DNA of 5,812 bases from Helicobacteraceae bacterium. GTDB taxonomy: Bacteria; Campylobacterota; Campylobacteria; Campylobacterales; Sulfurimonadaceae. The stretch lies in assembly GCA_027083665.1 (NCBI GenBank), contig JALWNV010000104.1, forward strand, positions 1-5,812. The letters are read 5' to 3'. Both the position numbers and the translations under genes were made by a program. Of this stretch, positions 5,051 through 5,812 are shown one piece after another; within the stretch, counting starts at the first letter, position 1; each line of letters starts with the position of its first letter. Below the pieces are notes generated by a model. That model worked only from the letters and a program-made list of their open reading frames with translations, made no database searches and was not told where the DNA came from.

Positions 5051-5071
5051 GCTTAGCAACCGGAGCGTACC

Positions 5072-5812
5072 ATGAGTCAAATCAGCTATAAAGATGCCGG
5101 CGTCGATATCGATGCGGGGAACAGTTTTGTCGAAAATATCAAGCCGCTGGTCAAATCGACCCGTATTCCGGGCGTCCTCGGCGGGATCGGTTCGTTTGCC
5201 GGAGCGTTCGAGCTGCCTTCGGGCTACAAAGAGCCCGTGATACTCGCCGCGACGGACGGGGTGGGGACCAAGCTGAAACTGGCGATCGATTCGGGCATTC
5301 ACGACACCGTCGGCATCGATCTGGTCGCGATGTGCGTCAACGACCTTATCTGCAACTTCGGGACGCCGGCCTTTTTCCTCGATTACTACGCTACCGGCAA
5401 ACTCGAAGTCGATGTTGCGACCGCCGTCGTCAGCGGGATCGCTGAAGGGTGCCGCCAGGCCGAATGCGCCCTGATCGGCGGTGAAACGGCCGAAATGCCG
5501 GGAATGTACGCCGAAGATGACTACGATCTGGCCGGATTCGCCGTCGGCGTCGCCGAGAAGAGTGAACTTGATACCGCCGGCAACGTTCGCGAAGGAGACC
5601 TCCTTGTCGCCCTGCCGAGTTCGGGCCTGCATTCCAACGGCTTTTCGCTGGCGCGGAAAGTGCTGTTTGAAAAAATGGGTCTCGCTTTCGATCACGATTT
5701 CAACGGACGGCCGCTGATCGAAGTCCTGCTCGAACCGACGCGGATCTATGTCAAAACATTCAAAGCGCTCAAGCCGAAAATTCAGGCGATGGCGCATATC
5801 ACCGGCGGCGGG
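5072..5812 (+). CDS. purM: Phosphoribosylformylglycinamidine cyclo-ligase (AIR synthetase), C-terminus cut off by window edge
   Basis: The visible 247 residues cover about three quarters of a typical PurM of roughly 330-345 residues. The enzyme closes the imidazole ring of purine precursors: FGAM plus ATP gives AIR. Hallmarks are [13 protein letters not shown] (5-17), [16 protein letters not shown] (60-75), [11 protein letters not shown] (82-92), [11 protein letters not shown] (101-111), [13 protein letters not shown] (134-146), [12 protein letters not shown] (182-193), PTRIYVK (222-228) and HITGGG at the edge. The ATG at 5072 has GGAG six bases upstream and gives the usual N-terminus. The [10 protein letters not shown] variant resembles Campylobacterota PurM. 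The catalytic core appears intact. The long structured leader before it is unusual and may regulate it. Confidence 0.98.
   Translation, partial: MSQISYKDAGVDIDAGNSFVENIKPLVKSTRIPGVLGGIGSFAGAFELPSGYKEPVILAATDGVGTKLKLAIDSGIHDTVGIDLVAMCVNDLICNFGTPAFFLDYYATGKLEVDVATAVVSGIAEGCRQAECALIGGETAEMPGMYAEDDYDLAGFAVGVAEKSELDTAGNVREGDLLVALPSSGLHSNGFSLARKVLFEKMGLAFDHDFNGRPLIEVLLEPTRIYVKTFKALKPKIQAMAHITGGG

Larger units (their letters stand above)
4718..5071 (+). ncRNA. Gene-free, highly structured region; candidate structured RNA (orphan transposon guide-RNA scaffold or purM leader)
   Basis: All three plus-strand frames carry multiple stops here and no long open frame fits, yet the stretch is full of complementary pairs. 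Hairpins are GCCC/GGGC (4750-4753/4757-4760), GCGCC/GGCGC (4806-4810/4814-4818), a 10-bp stem (4897-4906/4916-4925), GCCAAAGG/CCTTTGGC (4932-4939/4952-4959) and GGCACC/GGTGCC (5033-5038/5045-5050). CGGGC/GCCCG (4820-4824/4852-4856) and AGCACTT/AAGTGCT (4835-4841/4865-4871) interlock as a possible pseudoknot. The size, multistem layout, late hairpin and a possible eroded tnpB end at its left suggest an IS200/IS605-type reRNA/omegaRNA. A cis-acting leader of purM is the main alternative. I see no marks of tmRNA, RNase P RNA or SRP RNA. Strand is inferred from the flanking genes. Confidence 0.45.

Noticed and set aside
4718..5071. tmRNA, RNase P RNA, SRP RNA or tRNA in the mtfA-purM gap
   Set aside because: I found no tag-peptide frame, no conserved RNase P core motif, no SRP tetraloop motif and no cloverleaf on either strand.
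4718..5071. ZTP or purine riboswitch before purM
   Set aside because: Attractive by context, but I could not find the conserved core motifs of either class; a novel leader remains possible.
5027..5797. 256-residue open frame on the minus strand opposite purM
   Set aside because: It is the antisense shadow of purM, a conserved enzyme with all motifs on the plus strand.
1..5812. CRISPR array or intact insertion sequence
   Set aside because: No regularly spaced repeats and no intact transposase are present.

Overview
The window looks like chromosomal housekeeping DNA from a Campylobacterota (epsilonproteobacterial) bacterium with unusually high GC content for that group. The taxonomic guess rests mainly on the PurM sequence, which reads like Sulfurimonas/Hydrogenimonas/Nitratifractor-type PurM, and on the general gene set. 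It is a judgement by eye, not a search result. There are seven clear protein genes, one probable small gene, and one long structured region without a gene.

Bases 1-2100 (minus strand): a tight three-gene operon read right to left. It encodes a PEBP/YbhB-YbcL-like protein with a signal peptide and a possible second internal start, then RNase Z (rnz), then a secreted phytase-like esterase-fold protein that runs off the left edge. The genes are separated by only 2 bases each, so translation is probably coupled.

Bases 2101-2261: a divergent intergenic region with a 14-bp perfect palindrome just upstream of the plus-strand gene. Bases 2262-2984 (plus): an uncharacterised DUF434-family protein with PIN/NYN-like acidic motifs. 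Its last 9 bases overlap the end of the converging gene.

Bases 2976-3728 (minus): a two-gene unit of a very acidic 70-residue protein followed by an integral-membrane isoprenylcysteine/phospholipid-type methyltransferase homologue.

Bases 3729-3871: a divergent promoter region with a terminator-like hairpin in the leader of the next gene. Bases 3872-4717 (plus): a membrane-anchored M90/MtfA-type zinc peptidase.

Bases 4718-5071: about 350 bases with no convincing gene but dense RNA-structure potential: several perfect hairpins, a possible pseudoknot, and a last hairpin that ends just before the purM ribosome binding site. This is the most interesting part of the window. My leading hypotheses are an orphan transposon-derived guide-RNA scaffold (the 3' remnant of an IS200/IS605 tnpB element, reRNA/omegaRNA) or a structured purM leader. 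Neither can be proved from the sequence alone.

Bases 5072-5812 (plus): purM (AIR synthetase, purine biosynthesis), cut by the right edge. No CRISPR array, tRNA, rRNA or intact insertion sequence is visible.
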